Below are positions 9,424 to 18,165 of a stretch of 64,000 bases of DNA, in pieces. The first letter of the stretch is position 1. Every line of letters starts with the position of its first letter. The DNA is taken from assembly GCA_020403045.1 (NCBI GenBank), contig JADBYK010000025.1, positions 1 through 64,000 on the forward strand. Reading direction: 5' to 3'. The stretch is from Cytophagales bacterium. Lineage in GTDB: Bacteria > Bacteroidota > Bacteroidia > Cytophagales > Cyclobacteriaceae. The translations under genes were made by a program, and so were the position numbers. The notes under the pieces were generated by a model, which was not told the origin of the DNA, searched no databases, and saw only the letters and a list, made by a program, of their open reading frames with translations.

Positions 9424-10793
9424 CAGAACGCTACCACCTCCGCTCCCCTCGGGTTTTGCAAGTAAGAGTTTACTAAATTCTGTACCACGCGATTGTCTTT
9501 GCTTGGCTTTATAAAATTACGTGCAAGGTCAATGGAATTGATAGACTCCTCCTTCGGTACAAACCCGAACCCTATATAACTTCCATTCTCAATGAGAACC
9601 AGAGATTTTTCTCCGCTCATTCGGCCACTTCCAATGATGGCTACTGACTCCCCTGCTTCAAAGAAAGAATCAATTGCTTTTTGCGTTCGTTTGTTATACT
9701 TCTTAGCAGATTCTACCCCCTGGCAGGCACCTTTACACGCACCCGATTGGTGACTGAAACATAAACCTTTGGCAAGCTGAAGCCCGCTAAGTTTAGGACA
9801 AAGATCAAAGGCCTTTACTTTTTCCCACAAAAAATTCCACGCATCTCCCTTCGAGCTAAACGTAATCAAGGGTTTGGTTCCTTTTCGAATGAGATTTACA
9901 CAAAAGCGCAAATAGCCATTGCGGTCTTCGTAGTCATAGATGCACCATTCCTCTACTTTGTATTTTTGAGCCAGATTGTACTTTGGCCAAAGTCTTCGTA
10001 TCTCCTGTGACTCCAAAATTAGCGCAATCAATTCACTTCCCGTGAGCTCATAAGTAACATGATGAATTTCATTCCGGATGTTCGATCGATTCCACTCCCT
10101 GGCTTCACCCGTGAAATGTCCGGCAATCCTTTTCTTAATATTTAAAGCTTTACCAACGTAAATAATCTGCCCGTGAGCATCCGAGAAGTAATATACACCG
10201 GCCTTTGCTGGTAATCGATCAAACTCCACTTTTGGTAGATTTGGGGGCAGAATAGTTTCGCCCGAGTTCCGTTTTAGCGCCTTCGCGATGACGCCATCCT
10301 GGTCGCGCTGCAGCAGTAGCGAAAAAATTCGGGCCGTAGCCTGCGCATCACCCCCTGCTCTGTGTCGATCAGGGATTTTAATCCCCAGGCTTTCCGCCAA
10401 ACGACCGAGGCTGTAGGATTCTAAACCCGGTATAATTTTTCTACTTAGCCGAACGGTGCAAAGTTTTTTCGTCTGCCAGTTAATTCCAACTCCTTCAAAC
10501 TCTTTCTTTAGAAAGCTGAAATCGAAGTGAGCATTGTGAGCCACAAAAATCTTGTCCTTTAGCCAACTCATAATCTCCTCCGCAACTGTTTCGAAGGCGG
10601 GCGCTTCTTCCACCATTCTCGAAGTAATTCCCGTTAGTCCGGTGATGAATTGCGGAATCTTCCGACCGGGGTTTAAAAGAGTGTGGTAGTGATCGGTAAT
10701 TTGTAAGCCATCATGATGGTAAATGGCAATTTCGGTAATGCGGTGATGATCTGCGTAGCCCCCGGTAGTCTCGATATCAACAATGGCATACAT
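9423..10793 (-). CDS. DnaQ-like 3'-5' exonuclease fused to a GIY-YIG (UvrC/Cho-like) domain
   Basis: Two nuclease domains in one protein. Residues about 1-170 form a DEDDh exonuclease like the proofreading subunit of DNA polymerase III: AIVDIETTG with the first acidic pair, then VAHNAHFDFSFL and HRAGGDAQAT. Residues about 190-280 form a GIY-YIG domain (GVYYFSDAHG, IYVGKALNIKKRI, and a catalytic-type Glu in LILESQEI), as in UvrC N-termini and Cho. The C-terminal part resembles the corresponding part of other members of this exonuclease/Cho fusion family. The likely role is DNA repair, cutting or trimming damaged DNA. The 456-aa length is usual for the fusion. Confidence 0.9.
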   Translation of the reverse strand: MYAIVDIETTGGYADHHRITEIAIYHHDGLQITDHYHTLLNPGRKIPQFITGLTGITSRMVEEAPAFETVAEEIMSWLKDKIFVAHNAHFDFSFLKKEFEGVGINWQTKKLCTVRLSRKIIPGLESYSLGRLAESLGIKIPDRHRAGGDAQATARIFSLLLQRDQDGVIAKALKRNSGETILPPNLPKVEFDRLPAKAGVYYFSDAHGQIIYVGKALNIKKRIAGHFTGEAREWNRSNIRNEIHHVTYELTGSELIALILESQEIRRLWPKYNLAQKYKVEEWCIYDYEDRNGYLRFCVNLIRKGTKPLITFSSKGDAWNFLWEKVKAFDLCPKLSGLQLAKGLCFSHQSGACKGACQGVESAKKYNKRTQKAIDSFFEAGESVAIIGSGRMSGEKSLVLIENGSYIGFGFVPKEESINSIDLARNFIKPSKDNRVVQNLVNSYLQNPRGAEVVAF

Positions 10794-10854
10794 GGCTGCG
10801 AAGGTACGGTTTGATTAATGCTGATAAAAGTGGAAATTGAAATCAAATTTTACC

Positions 10855-11208
10855 ATGAATCTTATTCTTCGATTTTTTCTCAATGGCTTGGCTGTGTTGG
10901 CTACTGCTTACCTGCTACCACACGTTGATGTCACCGACTACCAAACGGCTTTGCTCACTGCTTTGCTGTTATCCATCGCCAATGTGATCATAAAACCGGT
11001 ACTCATCCTATTTACAATACCCATCACGCTGATGACATTGGGATTATTTCTGTTGGTAATCAATGCCGTTATCATTCTTTTAGTCGATCATTTTGTTTCA
11101 GGTTTTTCGGTAGATGGTTTTTGGTGGGCGCTTGCATTTAGTTTGATCATGTCTGTTTTCAATAGCATTATTGACGATATTCTGAAGGATAAGAAAAAGG
11201 CCAATTAA
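10855..11208 (+). CDS. Phage-holin-4 superfamily (YvlD-like) small membrane protein
   Basis: An integral membrane protein of about 117 aa with four hydrophobic helices: LRFFLNGLAVLATAYLLP, ALLTALLLSIANVIIKPV, PITLMTLGLFLLVINAVIIL and FWWALAFSLIMSVFNSII. The NVIIKP...TLG.F..VINA pattern is that of the YvlD/holin-4 family, small envelope proteins of unclear function in non-phage bacteria. I chose ATG 10855 over an upstream TTG at 10837, since the extra six residues are not part of the family. The stop codon overlaps the start of repeat copy B. Confidence 0.85.
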   Translation: MNLILRFFLNGLAVLATAYLLPHVDVTDYQTALLTALLLSIANVIIKPVLILFTIPITLMTLGLFLLVINAVIILLVDHFVSGFSVDGFWWALAFSLIMSVFNSIIDDILKDKKKAN

Positions 11209-11357
11209 ACCCAAATTTTGCAGTAGCAAAATTTGCCTTCGGCTGACGCAAAATGCATCGCATTTTGGTCAGGGTTAACCCCGAAAATACTGACGGTGCC
11301 GTCAGTATTCTTCGGCCCTCAGGGGAGATTTTGCAATCAACTGCAAAAGTCTGGGTT
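11208..11357 (+). repeat. Modular palindromic intergenic repeat, copy B
   Basis: Begins AACCC at the stop codon of the holin-family gene and ends GGGTT at 11357. It keeps the same hairpin order as copy A: AAATTTTGC/GCAAAATTT, CAAAATGC/GCATTTTG followed by GTCAGGGTTAACCC, an intact ATACTGACGG...CCGTCAGTAT palindrome (here with centre GTGCC), a short CCC/GGG hairpin, and a less perfect GATTTTGCA/TGCAAAAGTC stem. Confidence 0.88.
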
Positions 11358-11376
11358 AAAAAAGTAGTTTTGTGGC

Positions 11377-11763
11377 TTGAGTAGTGTTTCAAACTATATT
11401 GCCTCCCTCCCCCAATCTCAGGCGCAAATTATGTCCGTTTTGAGGAACATGGTTTTGGATATTGGTCCACATGTTCAAGAGAAAATCAGCTATAAAATCC
11501 CGTTCTTCTATTTCCACGGGCCTTTGTGCTACTTGAGTCCGACTTTTGATGGAATGTATATCGGTTTTGTAAGAGGTCATCAATTATCTAATGAGCATGG
11601 ACTGTTGGAAAAGAAGGATAGAAAGTTTGTAAGATCTATTCACTTCTATAGCCTGGCAGAGTTAGAAGAAAGGGAAGAACAGATTCGACAAATTTTGAAC
11701 GAAGCAGCGATTTTGAATGAATACCATTATCGACAGAAGAAAAAAAAGAAACAAACGAAATGA
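11377..11763 (+). CDS. DUF1801 (YdhG-like) domain protein
   Basis: A 128-aa soluble protein of the DUF1801/YdhG family (PF08818 type), function unknown; the fold is thought to be small-molecule-binding-like. Family features are the N-terminal YIASLP.....I..LR.M, then VQEKISYKIPFFYFHGPLCYL and the later RSIHFYSLAELEE. The start is TTG 11377, chosen because family similarity begins at residue 4; the first in-frame ATG (11431) would remove it. The very basic tail (QKKKKKQTK) overlaps the next gene by 4 bases (ATGA), so the two are translationally coupled. Confidence 0.85.
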   Translation: MSSVSNYIASLPQSQAQIMSVLRNMVLDIGPHVQEKISYKIPFFYFHGPLCYLSPTFDGMYIGFVRGHQLSNEHGLLEKKDRKFVRSIHFYSLAELEEREEQIRQILNEAAILNEYHYRQKKKKKQTK

Positions 11764-12788
11764 ACGTAACGGAAGAGCAGGAAGAAGGGGATGATGAGTT
11801 GTTTGAACACCACCGGATTGTAGCCGATCCGGGGCAAAGTTTGCTTCGAATTGATAAGTTTTTAATGGATCGGTTACCCAACGCCACCCGATCAAAAATC
11901 CAGATTGGCATTCATGATGGTTTTGTCAAGATAAACGACAAGCCGATCAAGCCCAACTATAAAGTACACCCATTGGATGTAATTACCATTGCGTTACCAG
12001 AGCCGCCACGCGATACAGATGTCAAGCCTGAAAATATTCCGTTGAATATTGTCTTTGAAGATGAGCACTTATTGGTCGTGAATAAGGAGGCGGGTATGGT
12101 AGTTCATCCTGCTTATCAAAACTGGAGTGGCACATTAGTCAACGCACTTACCTATCATTTTCAAAATCTTCCGGAAATGAAAGGAAATGCCGGGCGGCCG
12201 GGGTTGGTACATCGAATCGACAAGGATACTTCCGGCTTATTGGTTATTGCCAAAACAGAGTTGGCGATGACTTCATTAGCGAAGCAATTTTTTGATCACA
12301 GCATTGAAAGAACCTATAACGCCATTGTTTGGGGAGTACCCGATCCAAGGGAAGGAACGATCAACGTAAATGTAGGGCGCAGTTTAAAAGACAGAAGAAT
12401 AACTACAGCTTTCCCCGAGGGTGATTTTGGCAGAACGGCCATTACACACTATAAACTGTTGAAAGATCTTCGGTATGTTTCGCTGCTGGAATGCAAATTG
12501 GAGACAGGTCGGACACATCAGATACGTGCGCACATGAAATTTATTGGACACACACTTTTCAATGATGCCACTTATGGGGGGAATGAGGTATTGAAGGGCA
12601 CCGTATTTTCGAAGTATAAGCAGTTTGTTGATAATTGCTTTAAAATTATTCCGCGCCAGGCGCTTCACGCAAAAACGTTGGGCTTCATTCATCCAAGCAC
12701 ACAAAAATTTCTACAGTTTGATTCGGATTTACCGGCTGATTTTACGGAAGTGCTGGAGAAATGGGACGGATATGTGAAGAATCATTAG
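11760..12788 (+). CDS. RluA/RluD-family pseudouridine synthase
   Basis: Converts specific uridines to pseudouridine, most likely in 23S rRNA. An S4 RNA-binding domain occupies about residues 25-90 (LLRIDKFLMDRLP...KINDKPIKPNYKVHPLD). The catalytic domain follows with the diagnostic HRIDKDTSGLLVIAK around residue 155, whose Asp is the nucleophile, and ETGRTHQIRAHMKFIGH around 245. The 342-aa length matches RluD-type enzymes with an S4 domain. The first four bases overlap the DUF1801 gene. Confidence 0.95.
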   Translation: MNVTEEQEEGDDELFEHHRIVADPGQSLLRIDKFLMDRLPNATRSKIQIGIHDGFVKINDKPIKPNYKVHPLDVITIALPEPPRDTDVKPENIPLNIVFEDEHLLVVNKEAGMVVHPAYQNWSGTLVNALTYHFQNLPEMKGNAGRPGLVHRIDKDTSGLLVIAKTELAMTSLAKQFFDHSIERTYNAIVWGVPDPREGTINVNVGRSLKDRRITTAFPEGDFGRTAITHYKLLKDLRYVSLLECKLETGRTHQIRAHMKFIGHTLFNDATYGGNEVLKGTVFSKYKQFVDNCFKIIPRQALHAKTLGFIHPSTQKFLQFDSDLPADFTEVLEKWDGYVKNH

Positions 12789-12808
12789 AAGTTGTTGCGT
12801 AAGTACAC

Positions 12809-13384
12809 TTACGAAAAATCAACCTCAAAATACACTTCTGAAAGAGGGACTTCTTCGCCAAGCGATTCAATCAACACTGTATCATTCACATTGGTAGTTT
12901 CTGTCAACAGCCAACTGCCATTGGTTTGTTTCACAAATTTCTGTAGGCGGCATTCCAATGAAGATATGACCCAATACTCTTTCAATGATTCAATTGACCG
13001 ATACCGCATAAACTTGCCGCCTGTATCGTAGTCTGCTGTTGATTTTGAAAGAACTTCACAGATGAAAACCGGATTGAGCAGTGTATCAAATACGTTATCC
13101 AAAAATTTCTTTTCGCCACAGACTACGCTAATATCCGGGTAAGCATAGAGGGAGTTGATGGGCGTGTGAACTCGCATGTCCGATCCATATGGCCTACACC
13201 CTTTTCCCCTCAATTTTGTTCCTAACAAAATCAAAAAATTAACGGTGATAATATTATGTGGGTTTGTAGTTCCAGCCATAGCAAAAATCTCACCTCCAAA
13301 AAATTCACTTTTGTACTCCGCTTTTCGCTCAAGCTCCAGATACTCTTGTTCTGTATACTTTTTATTTTGAATTATGGGTGTCAT
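12809..13384 (-). CDS. Uma2 family (DUF820) PD-(D/E)XK nuclease-like protein
   Basis: A restriction-endonuclease-fold protein of the Uma2 family, abundant in cyanobacteria and some Bacteroidetes; function uncertain. Family motifs are YTEQEYLELERKAEYKSEFFGGEIFAMAG at the N-terminus, YPDISVVCG (the acidic residue of the fold), FICEVLSKSTADYDTGGKFMRYR and EYWVISSLE. The length of 191 aa is typical. It is convergent with the pseudouridine synthase gene and probably monocistronic. Uma2 genes often spread with mobile elements, but no element is visible here. Confidence 0.9.
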   Translation of the reverse strand: MTPIIQNKKYTEQEYLELERKAEYKSEFFGGEIFAMAGTTNPHNIITVNFLILLGTKLRGKGCRPYGSDMRVHTPINSLYAYPDISVVCGEKKFLDNVFDTLLNPVFICEVLSKSTADYDTGGKFMRYRSIESLKEYWVISSLECRLQKFVKQTNGSWLLTETTNVNDTVLIESLGEEVPLSEVYFEVDFS

Positions 13385-13495
13385 GCTGATTTCAAAGTTA
13401 GCAAACTTTTCTTTTTACACTTTACGGATGTGTATTGTTTTTTTAATCGAAATTCGGGCACACAAACATGATTTCATTATTGTCTAGTTGATGAA

Positions 13496-14125
13496 TCAGC
13501 CAAACAAACTATTCAGCTCCAAGTCTACACGGCCTACAATCATCGAAAAATCTTCTGTGTTCTCAACAAAGTCAAGTTTATTTACATCAATAGTTAGAAG
13601 CTTTCCGTGTTTGTAACCAGCGATCCATTTTTCGTAATGCTCATTCAAGGTTTTTAGATACTCCAACTTAATGTTGAATTCAAAATCCCGATTTCTTTTT
13701 TGAATTTGCTGAACGAGTTTAGGGATATCCGCCTTTAGATAAATTAGTAAATCGGGTGGCTGCACAAAGCTGGTCATGGAATTGAAAAGATCGAGGTAAC
13801 TCTGATAATCCCGGTTATTCAGATGCCCGCTTTTGTGGAGGTTGGCTGCGAAGATGTGAGCATCTTCGTAGATCGTGCGATCTTGAATGATGGTTTTTTC
13901 GCTTTCACGAATTTGCCTGACTTGGTTGAAGCGACTGTTCAGAAAATAGATTTGCAGATGGTAAGCCCACCGGGTCATGTCCTCATAAAAATCGCGGAGA
14001 TAGGGATTGTGATCCACCGATTCATAAAGGGGAATCCAATTGTAATGCTTTGACAATTTTTCTGCCAACGTAGTTTTGCCGGATCCGATGTTGCCGGCAA
14101 TGGCAATGTGTTTCAGTGTAGCCAC
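13496..14125 (-). CDS. Deoxynucleoside kinase
   Basis: Phosphorylates deoxynucleosides (deoxyadenosine/deoxycytidine/deoxyguanosine type) in nucleotide salvage. The P-loop GNIGSGKTT is at residues 11-19, followed by the dNK family's PLYESVDHNPYLRDFY, the ERS/DRT-like segment IIQDRTIYEDAHIFA near 80, and the lid-region arginines in IQKRNRDFE. The length of 209 aa fits Bacteroidetes members. Substrate preference cannot be told from sequence alone. Confidence 0.92.
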   Translation of the reverse strand: MATLKHIAIAGNIGSGKTTLAEKLSKHYNWIPLYESVDHNPYLRDFYEDMTRWAYHLQIYFLNSRFNQVRQIRESEKTIIQDRTIYEDAHIFAANLHKSGHLNNRDYQSYLDLFNSMTSFVQPPDLLIYLKADIPKLVQQIQKRNRDFEFNIKLEYLKTLNEHYEKWIAGYKHGKLLTIDVNKLDFVENTEDFSMIVGRVDLELNSLFG

Positions 14126-14246
14126 GAGTTGTTCAATAATGAAGTGGCGAAGGTCGCCATTTTTATCTGATTTTGGGCAGTGGAAAAGGATACAGTTCGT
14201 TTACAATTATGTAAAATTCTGAGCATCTTCGCAGCAGATATTTTCT

Positions 14247-15257
14247 ATGAAAAAAACCGTTTGTTTACTTTTTGTGATTTTGATTTTTTTGGCTGCCTGC
14301 GAATCCGATAATGAGGAGAAGTGCGCGTTTCAGCCCGAAACATCTTCCATTGATATCCAACTTGATTTTAGATCGTTGGAGGATTCTATTCCCACCATTA
14401 AAACCAAACAACAATTGGTTGATTTTTTTACACGACATCCTGCTATGCGCGATGTGTTTTTTCATCATCAGGACTACCCCGATGACTCTATTTTTATCAA
14501 CGAACTCTATCAACGATTTACGAGCCCATCATTTGATACGTTGTTGATGGAGACGAAAAAAGTATTTGGAGACGGATCGGCCTTGAAGCAAGAGTTTACC
14601 AAAGCATTTACAAACTTGAGGTATTACTACCCGACAACCTTCAAAGTCCCGCGAATCGAAACGGTCATTACCGGTTTAGAAACGGACTTGTTTGTGAGCG
14701 ACACATTGATCATCGTTGGACTAGATCATTTTTTGGGCAGAAGTGCTAAGTATAAACTCAACATGTATGAGTATATGGCGCGCAGGTATACCAAGGAGTT
14801 TGTGGTGCCTTCGGCCATGTTATTGTACGGTATTGATAGCCGGATCAATCGTATTAACCCGGAGGATAAAACGGTGTTGGCTGACATGATTGCCTATGGA
14901 AAGGCCTACTATTTTGCAAAACAAATGTTGCCTTGCGTGCCGGACAGTGTTTTCATTGGGTACACCTCCAAAGAGATATCTGGCGCGCGTGAAAACCAAG
15001 ATTTGATATGGAGACACTTGGTTGAAAAAGAAGTATTCTTCAATACGTCAAAACTTGTAAAGCAAAAATACCTGGATGAAAGGCCCACGACCGTTGAAAT
15101 TGGCGACCAGTGTCCGGGACGAATTGGTGTTTGGATTGGCTGGCAGATCTTCAACAAATTTGCCGCGCAAAACTCAAAAGGAAACGACTTGCCTAAATTG
15201 ATGAGAAACAACAATCCGGAACGAATTCTAAGGGATTCAAAATTTAGGCCTAATTAA
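14247..15257 (+). CDS. gldB: Gliding motility lipoprotein GldB
   Basis: GldB is a cell-envelope lipoprotein required for gliding in Flavobacterium and linked to the Por/type IX secretion machinery; related proteins are widespread in Bacteroidetes, including non-gliders. A lipoprotein signal ends in FLAACES (Cys near residue 18). Family-like features are DIQLDFRSLEDS, VGLDHFLGRSAKY near residue 160, and the C-terminal RIGVWIGWQIFNKFA. The length of 336 aa matches. It is alone between divergent dNK and the feo genes. Confidence 0.85.
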   Translation: MKKTVCLLFVILIFLAACESDNEEKCAFQPETSSIDIQLDFRSLEDSIPTIKTKQQLVDFFTRHPAMRDVFFHHQDYPDDSIFINELYQRFTSPSFDTLLMETKKVFGDGSALKQEFTKAFTNLRYYYPTTFKVPRIETVITGLETDLFVSDTLIIVGLDHFLGRSAKYKLNMYEYMARRYTKEFVVPSAMLLYGIDSRINRINPEDKTVLADMIAYGKAYYFAKQMLPCVPDSVFIGYTSKEISGARENQDLIWRHLVEKEVFFNTSKLVKQKYLDERPTTVEIGDQCPGRIGVWIGWQIFNKFAAQNSKGNDLPKLMRNNNPERILRDSKFRPN

Positions 15258-15353
15258 TAAATCCATTCCAACGCTCTAGAAACTGGTTGCAATCATTGTT
15301 TTGCATTTTTTGGCCATCTATATTCGCACAGTTTAAAATCAGTCTAAATAACA

Positions 15354-15578
15354 ATGGCAAAAAATGTGGCGGAAATGTTACCCGGAGAAACGGCCATTAT
15401 CGCTGGTTTTGCTGACGAGCAAATAGGTCTCAAACTGTTAGAGTTGGGGTTATTGCCAGGAACAGCCATCCGTTTTAATTTTACTGCGCCTTTTGGCGAT
15501 CCTGTTTGTGTTAGCGTTTCTGACGTTGATTTGTCGTTGCGCATTGATGAGGCCTCTACCATTTCTGTTATCAATTAA
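15354..15578 (+). CDS. feoA: Ferrous iron transport protein FeoA
   Basis: A small SH3-like cytosolic partner of the FeoB iron transporter. The 74-aa sequence shows the FeoA core: AIIAGFADEQIGLKLLELGLLPGT followed by basic/hydrophobic strands and a terminal ISV. The TAA stop overlaps the feoB ATG by one base (TAATG), so translation is coupled. Confidence 0.93.
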   Translation: MAKNVAEMLPGETAIIAGFADEQIGLKLLELGLLPGTAIRFNFTAPFGDPVCVSVSDVDLSLRIDEASTISVIN

Positions 15579-17689
15579 TGGAAAACGGCCGCATTCGAAT
15601 TGCATTAACCGGTAAGCCCAATGCAGGGAAGTCATCTCTTTTCAATCACCTTACCGGGCTCAACCAAAAAATCGGAAATTTTCCGGGTGTGACTGTTGAT
15701 AAACGAATGGGCTATTGCCAATTGGACAGTAACACTCAGGCAGAAATTATTGACCTACCCGGAATCTACAGCCTCTACCCGCGTACGCTCGATGAAAAGA
15801 TTGTTACCGAGATTTTCTCCGACCAAAAAAGTGAGCTCTACCCGGATAAGGTAGTGTTGATTGCGGATGCAACCAACCTCAAGAATTGTATGTTGCTGCT
15901 TACGCAATTGATCGATTTGCGGATTCCCACAGTGGTTGCCCTGAACATGATGGATCTGGCTGCCAAATCTGGATTAAGTATAGATGTAAAACGCCTTTCA
16001 TCGTTGTTAGACCTACCTGTTGTAATGATTAATGCCCGAAAGGGTCATGGCATTTACGAACTAAAGAGACTTTTAGCTGAGCCGCTTTCAGCCTCCAGAA
16101 AATCGGTTTTTCAAATTGATGACGAGATCAAGCCGGTTATTGCAATCATTAGAAATCATTTCACCCTAGCTACTGACTACGAAGCGTATCACTTTCTACA
16201 GCAAACCGACAATTTGGTTTTCCTTACTCAAGAGCAGCGTGCGTTTATTAAAGCGGTTGCGAAAGAACATCAGTTCTTTCCTCATAAATATCAAGGTGCA
16301 GAAACGGTGATGCGGTATGGCTTTATCCAAGAGCTTTTGAATAAAGCGATTGTCAAACCATCGCATCGCGATTGGAAAAGAGTGTCACATGGAATCGATC
16401 GAGTGCTCACTCACAAAGTGGGCGGCTATCTTATTTTTTTCGGGGTTCTGTTTCTTATTTTTCAAGCGATTTTTGCATGGGCTCAGATACCCATGGATTT
16501 TATTGATTCATCATTTGCGAGGCTCAGTAATAATTTGTCTAGACAACTGCCAGAAGGTCCCTTTTTTGAATTGATTTCGCAGGGTATTGTCCCCGGCATT
16601 GGTGGGATTGTCATATTTATCCCACAGATCGCTATCCTCTTTGCCTGTATCGCCATACTGGAGGAAAGTGGGTACATGGCGCGGGTGGTTTTTTTGATGG
16701 ATAAGGCAATGCGTAAATTCGGGTTGAATGGAAAAAGTGTGGTGCCCCTAATGTCTGGATGGGCCTGTGCCATACCGGCAATCATGGCCACAAGAACCAT
16801 CGACAATTGGAAAGAGAGACTCATTACTATTTTCGTAACTCCTTTCATGAGCTGCTCGGCTCGACTTCCTGTGTTTACAATATTGGTGGCGCTCATCATT
16901 CCTGATGTGAAGCTGTTTGGATTTTTTAACTACCAGGGCATGGTGTTAATGGGTCTGTATTTACTTGGCTTTTTAGCAGCCATCCTATCGGCTTGGGCAA
17001 TGAAGTTCATTATTAGAACAAAAGAGCGGAGTTTTTTAATGATGGAGCTGCCCACCTATCGAATGCCGCGGTGGCCCAACGTTGGGTATACCATTGTAGA
17101 AAAAACCAAGACGTTTGTATTCGAAGCAGGGAGAGTTATCCTGGCCATTTCTATCATCCTATGGGTACTGGCAAGCTATGGCCCGGTAGATGAAATGAAT
17201 GATGCAAAGCGAGTTGTGAGATCAGAGTCAAGCTCCTTACAACTGTCGGAAGCCGAAATTGAGAATCGAGTGGCCGCTTATAAGCTCGAACATTCTTATG
17301 CCGGCAAGTTGGGGAAAGGCATTGAGCCTTTGATACGACCTTTGGGATTTGATTGGAAAATAGGCATCGCGTTGGTCACATCCTTTGCTGCACGCGAAGT
17401 TTTTGTGGGCACGATTGCTACTATTTATAGCATTGGTAGTACAGAGGATCAGCCCACCATTAAGCAGCGCCTTCGCTCGGAAATCAACCCCGAAACGGGT
17501 GGCCCCCGCTACACTCCCGCAGTTGGAATGTCTCTCCTCATTTTCTATACTTTTGCCATGCAATGCATGAGCACTCTGGCAATTGTGAAACGCGAAACGA
17601 AGGGCTGGAAATGGCCACTTCTGCAACTAGCCTACATGACCGGACTTGCCTATCTATCCGCCTTTATTGTCTTTCATGTAATGTCCTGA
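15578..17689 (+). CDS. feoB: Ferrous iron transporter FeoB
   Basis: Inner-membrane Fe2+ importer with an N-terminal GTPase. G-protein motifs are GKPNAGKSS (G1, residue 12), a G2 Thr in FPGVTVDK, DLPG (G3) and NMMD (G4). The membrane part has the two nucleoside-recognition gate domains (around residues 330-430 and 600-680), with GIGGIVIFIPQIAILF, the Cys-containing SGWACAIPAIMATRT, and AAREVFVGT. The length of 703 aa is typical. It pairs with feoA directly upstream. No FeoC or Fur site is evident. Confidence 0.97.
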   Translation: MENGRIRIALTGKPNAGKSSLFNHLTGLNQKIGNFPGVTVDKRMGYCQLDSNTQAEIIDLPGIYSLYPRTLDEKIVTEIFSDQKSELYPDKVVLIADATNLKNCMLLLTQLIDLRIPTVVALNMMDLAAKSGLSIDVKRLSSLLDLPVVMINARKGHGIYELKRLLAEPLSASRKSVFQIDDEIKPVIAIIRNHFTLATDYEAYHFLQQTDNLVFLTQEQRAFIKAVAKEHQFFPHKYQGAETVMRYGFIQELLNKAIVKPSHRDWKRVSHGIDRVLTHKVGGYLIFFGVLFLIFQAIFAWAQIPMDFIDSSFARLSNNLSRQLPEGPFFELISQGIVPGIGGIVIFIPQIAILFACIAILEESGYMARVVFLMDKAMRKFGLNGKSVVPLMSGWACAIPAIMATRTIDNWKERLITIFVTPFMSCSARLPVFTILVALIIPDVKLFGFFNYQGMVLMGLYLLGFLAAILSAWAMKFIIRTKERSFLMMELPTYRMPRWPNVGYTIVEKTKTFVFEAGRVILAISIILWVLASYGPVDEMNDAKRVVRSESSSLQLSEAEIENRVAAYKLEHSYAGKLGKGIEPLIRPLGFDWKIGIALVTSFAAREVFVGTIATIYSIGSTEDQPTIKQRLRSEINPETGGPRYTPAVGMSLLIFYTFAMQCMSTLAIVKRETKGWKWPLLQLAYMTGLAYLSAFIVFHVMS

Positions 17690-17747
17690 TAAAAATAGTC
17701 TATTTTCTTTTTGTTATTTACCCTATATTTCAGCAACAAATAAAAGC

Positions 17748-18122
17748 ATGGATTCAAAAAGAGATTATCATCTGGGACTTCTTTATCTAGTTCATTTGCT
17801 AATTGGCATAGACGGAATAGTCGATGAAAATGAGCAGAGGCAGTTACTTAAAATTCGGGACGCTGAAGGGGTCGCTGCTGATGTGTTTGAAGAATTTGAG
17901 AATCAGGTGAAACAAATGAAAAATCGTGATATCTACCAGTTGGGTATTGAATTTATTAATAAGTGTTCTGATGAGAAGAAGCTCGATGCGTTTGTTCATT
18001 TGTATAAAATGTCAGAGGCAGATGGAACCGTTCATGTAAAAGAAGTCAGACTTTTATTGTACTCCATCAAACAGGCTTCCATCGAGTTTAGTGACGTCAT
18101 TGCACGCGCAACAAAATCCTAG
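17748..18122 (+). CDS. TerB-like helical protein
   Basis: A 124-aa soluble helical protein resembling the TerB/tellurite-resistance fold: a first module LGLLYLVHLLIGIDGIVDENEQRQLLKI and a second KKLDAFVHLYKMSEADGTVHVKEVRLL, each with the D-G-x-V..xE pattern of acidic metal-binding-like loops. TerB-like domains occur widely outside tellurite resistance, so no resistance role should be assumed. It follows feoB by 58 bp on the same strand. Confidence 0.75.
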   Translation: MDSKRDYHLGLLYLVHLLIGIDGIVDENEQRQLLKIRDAEGVAADVFEEFENQVKQMKNRDIYQLGIEFINKCSDEKKLDAFVHLYKMSEADGTVHVKEVRLLLYSIKQASIEFSDVIARATKS

Positions 18123-18165
18123 GCGCAGTTTTCAAAAAGTCGAGAGAAATTTTTTTCGGAAGCCG

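Noticed and set aside
9299-9514. Plus-strand open frame across repeat copy A
   Set aside because: It crosses a hairpin repeat and the 3' end of the exonuclease gene on the other strand; no family similarity.
9274-11357. CRISPR array or integron attC sites
   Set aside because: There are no regular spacers or identical direct repeats, no cas genes and no integrase. The palindromic slots do not show the attC R-box pattern.
12792-13031. Plus-strand open frame opposite the Uma2 gene
   Set aside because: A shadow of the Uma2 frame; no start signal.
17748-18122. Tellurite resistance gene
   Set aside because: Only the TerB-like fold is seen; no other ter genes are present.
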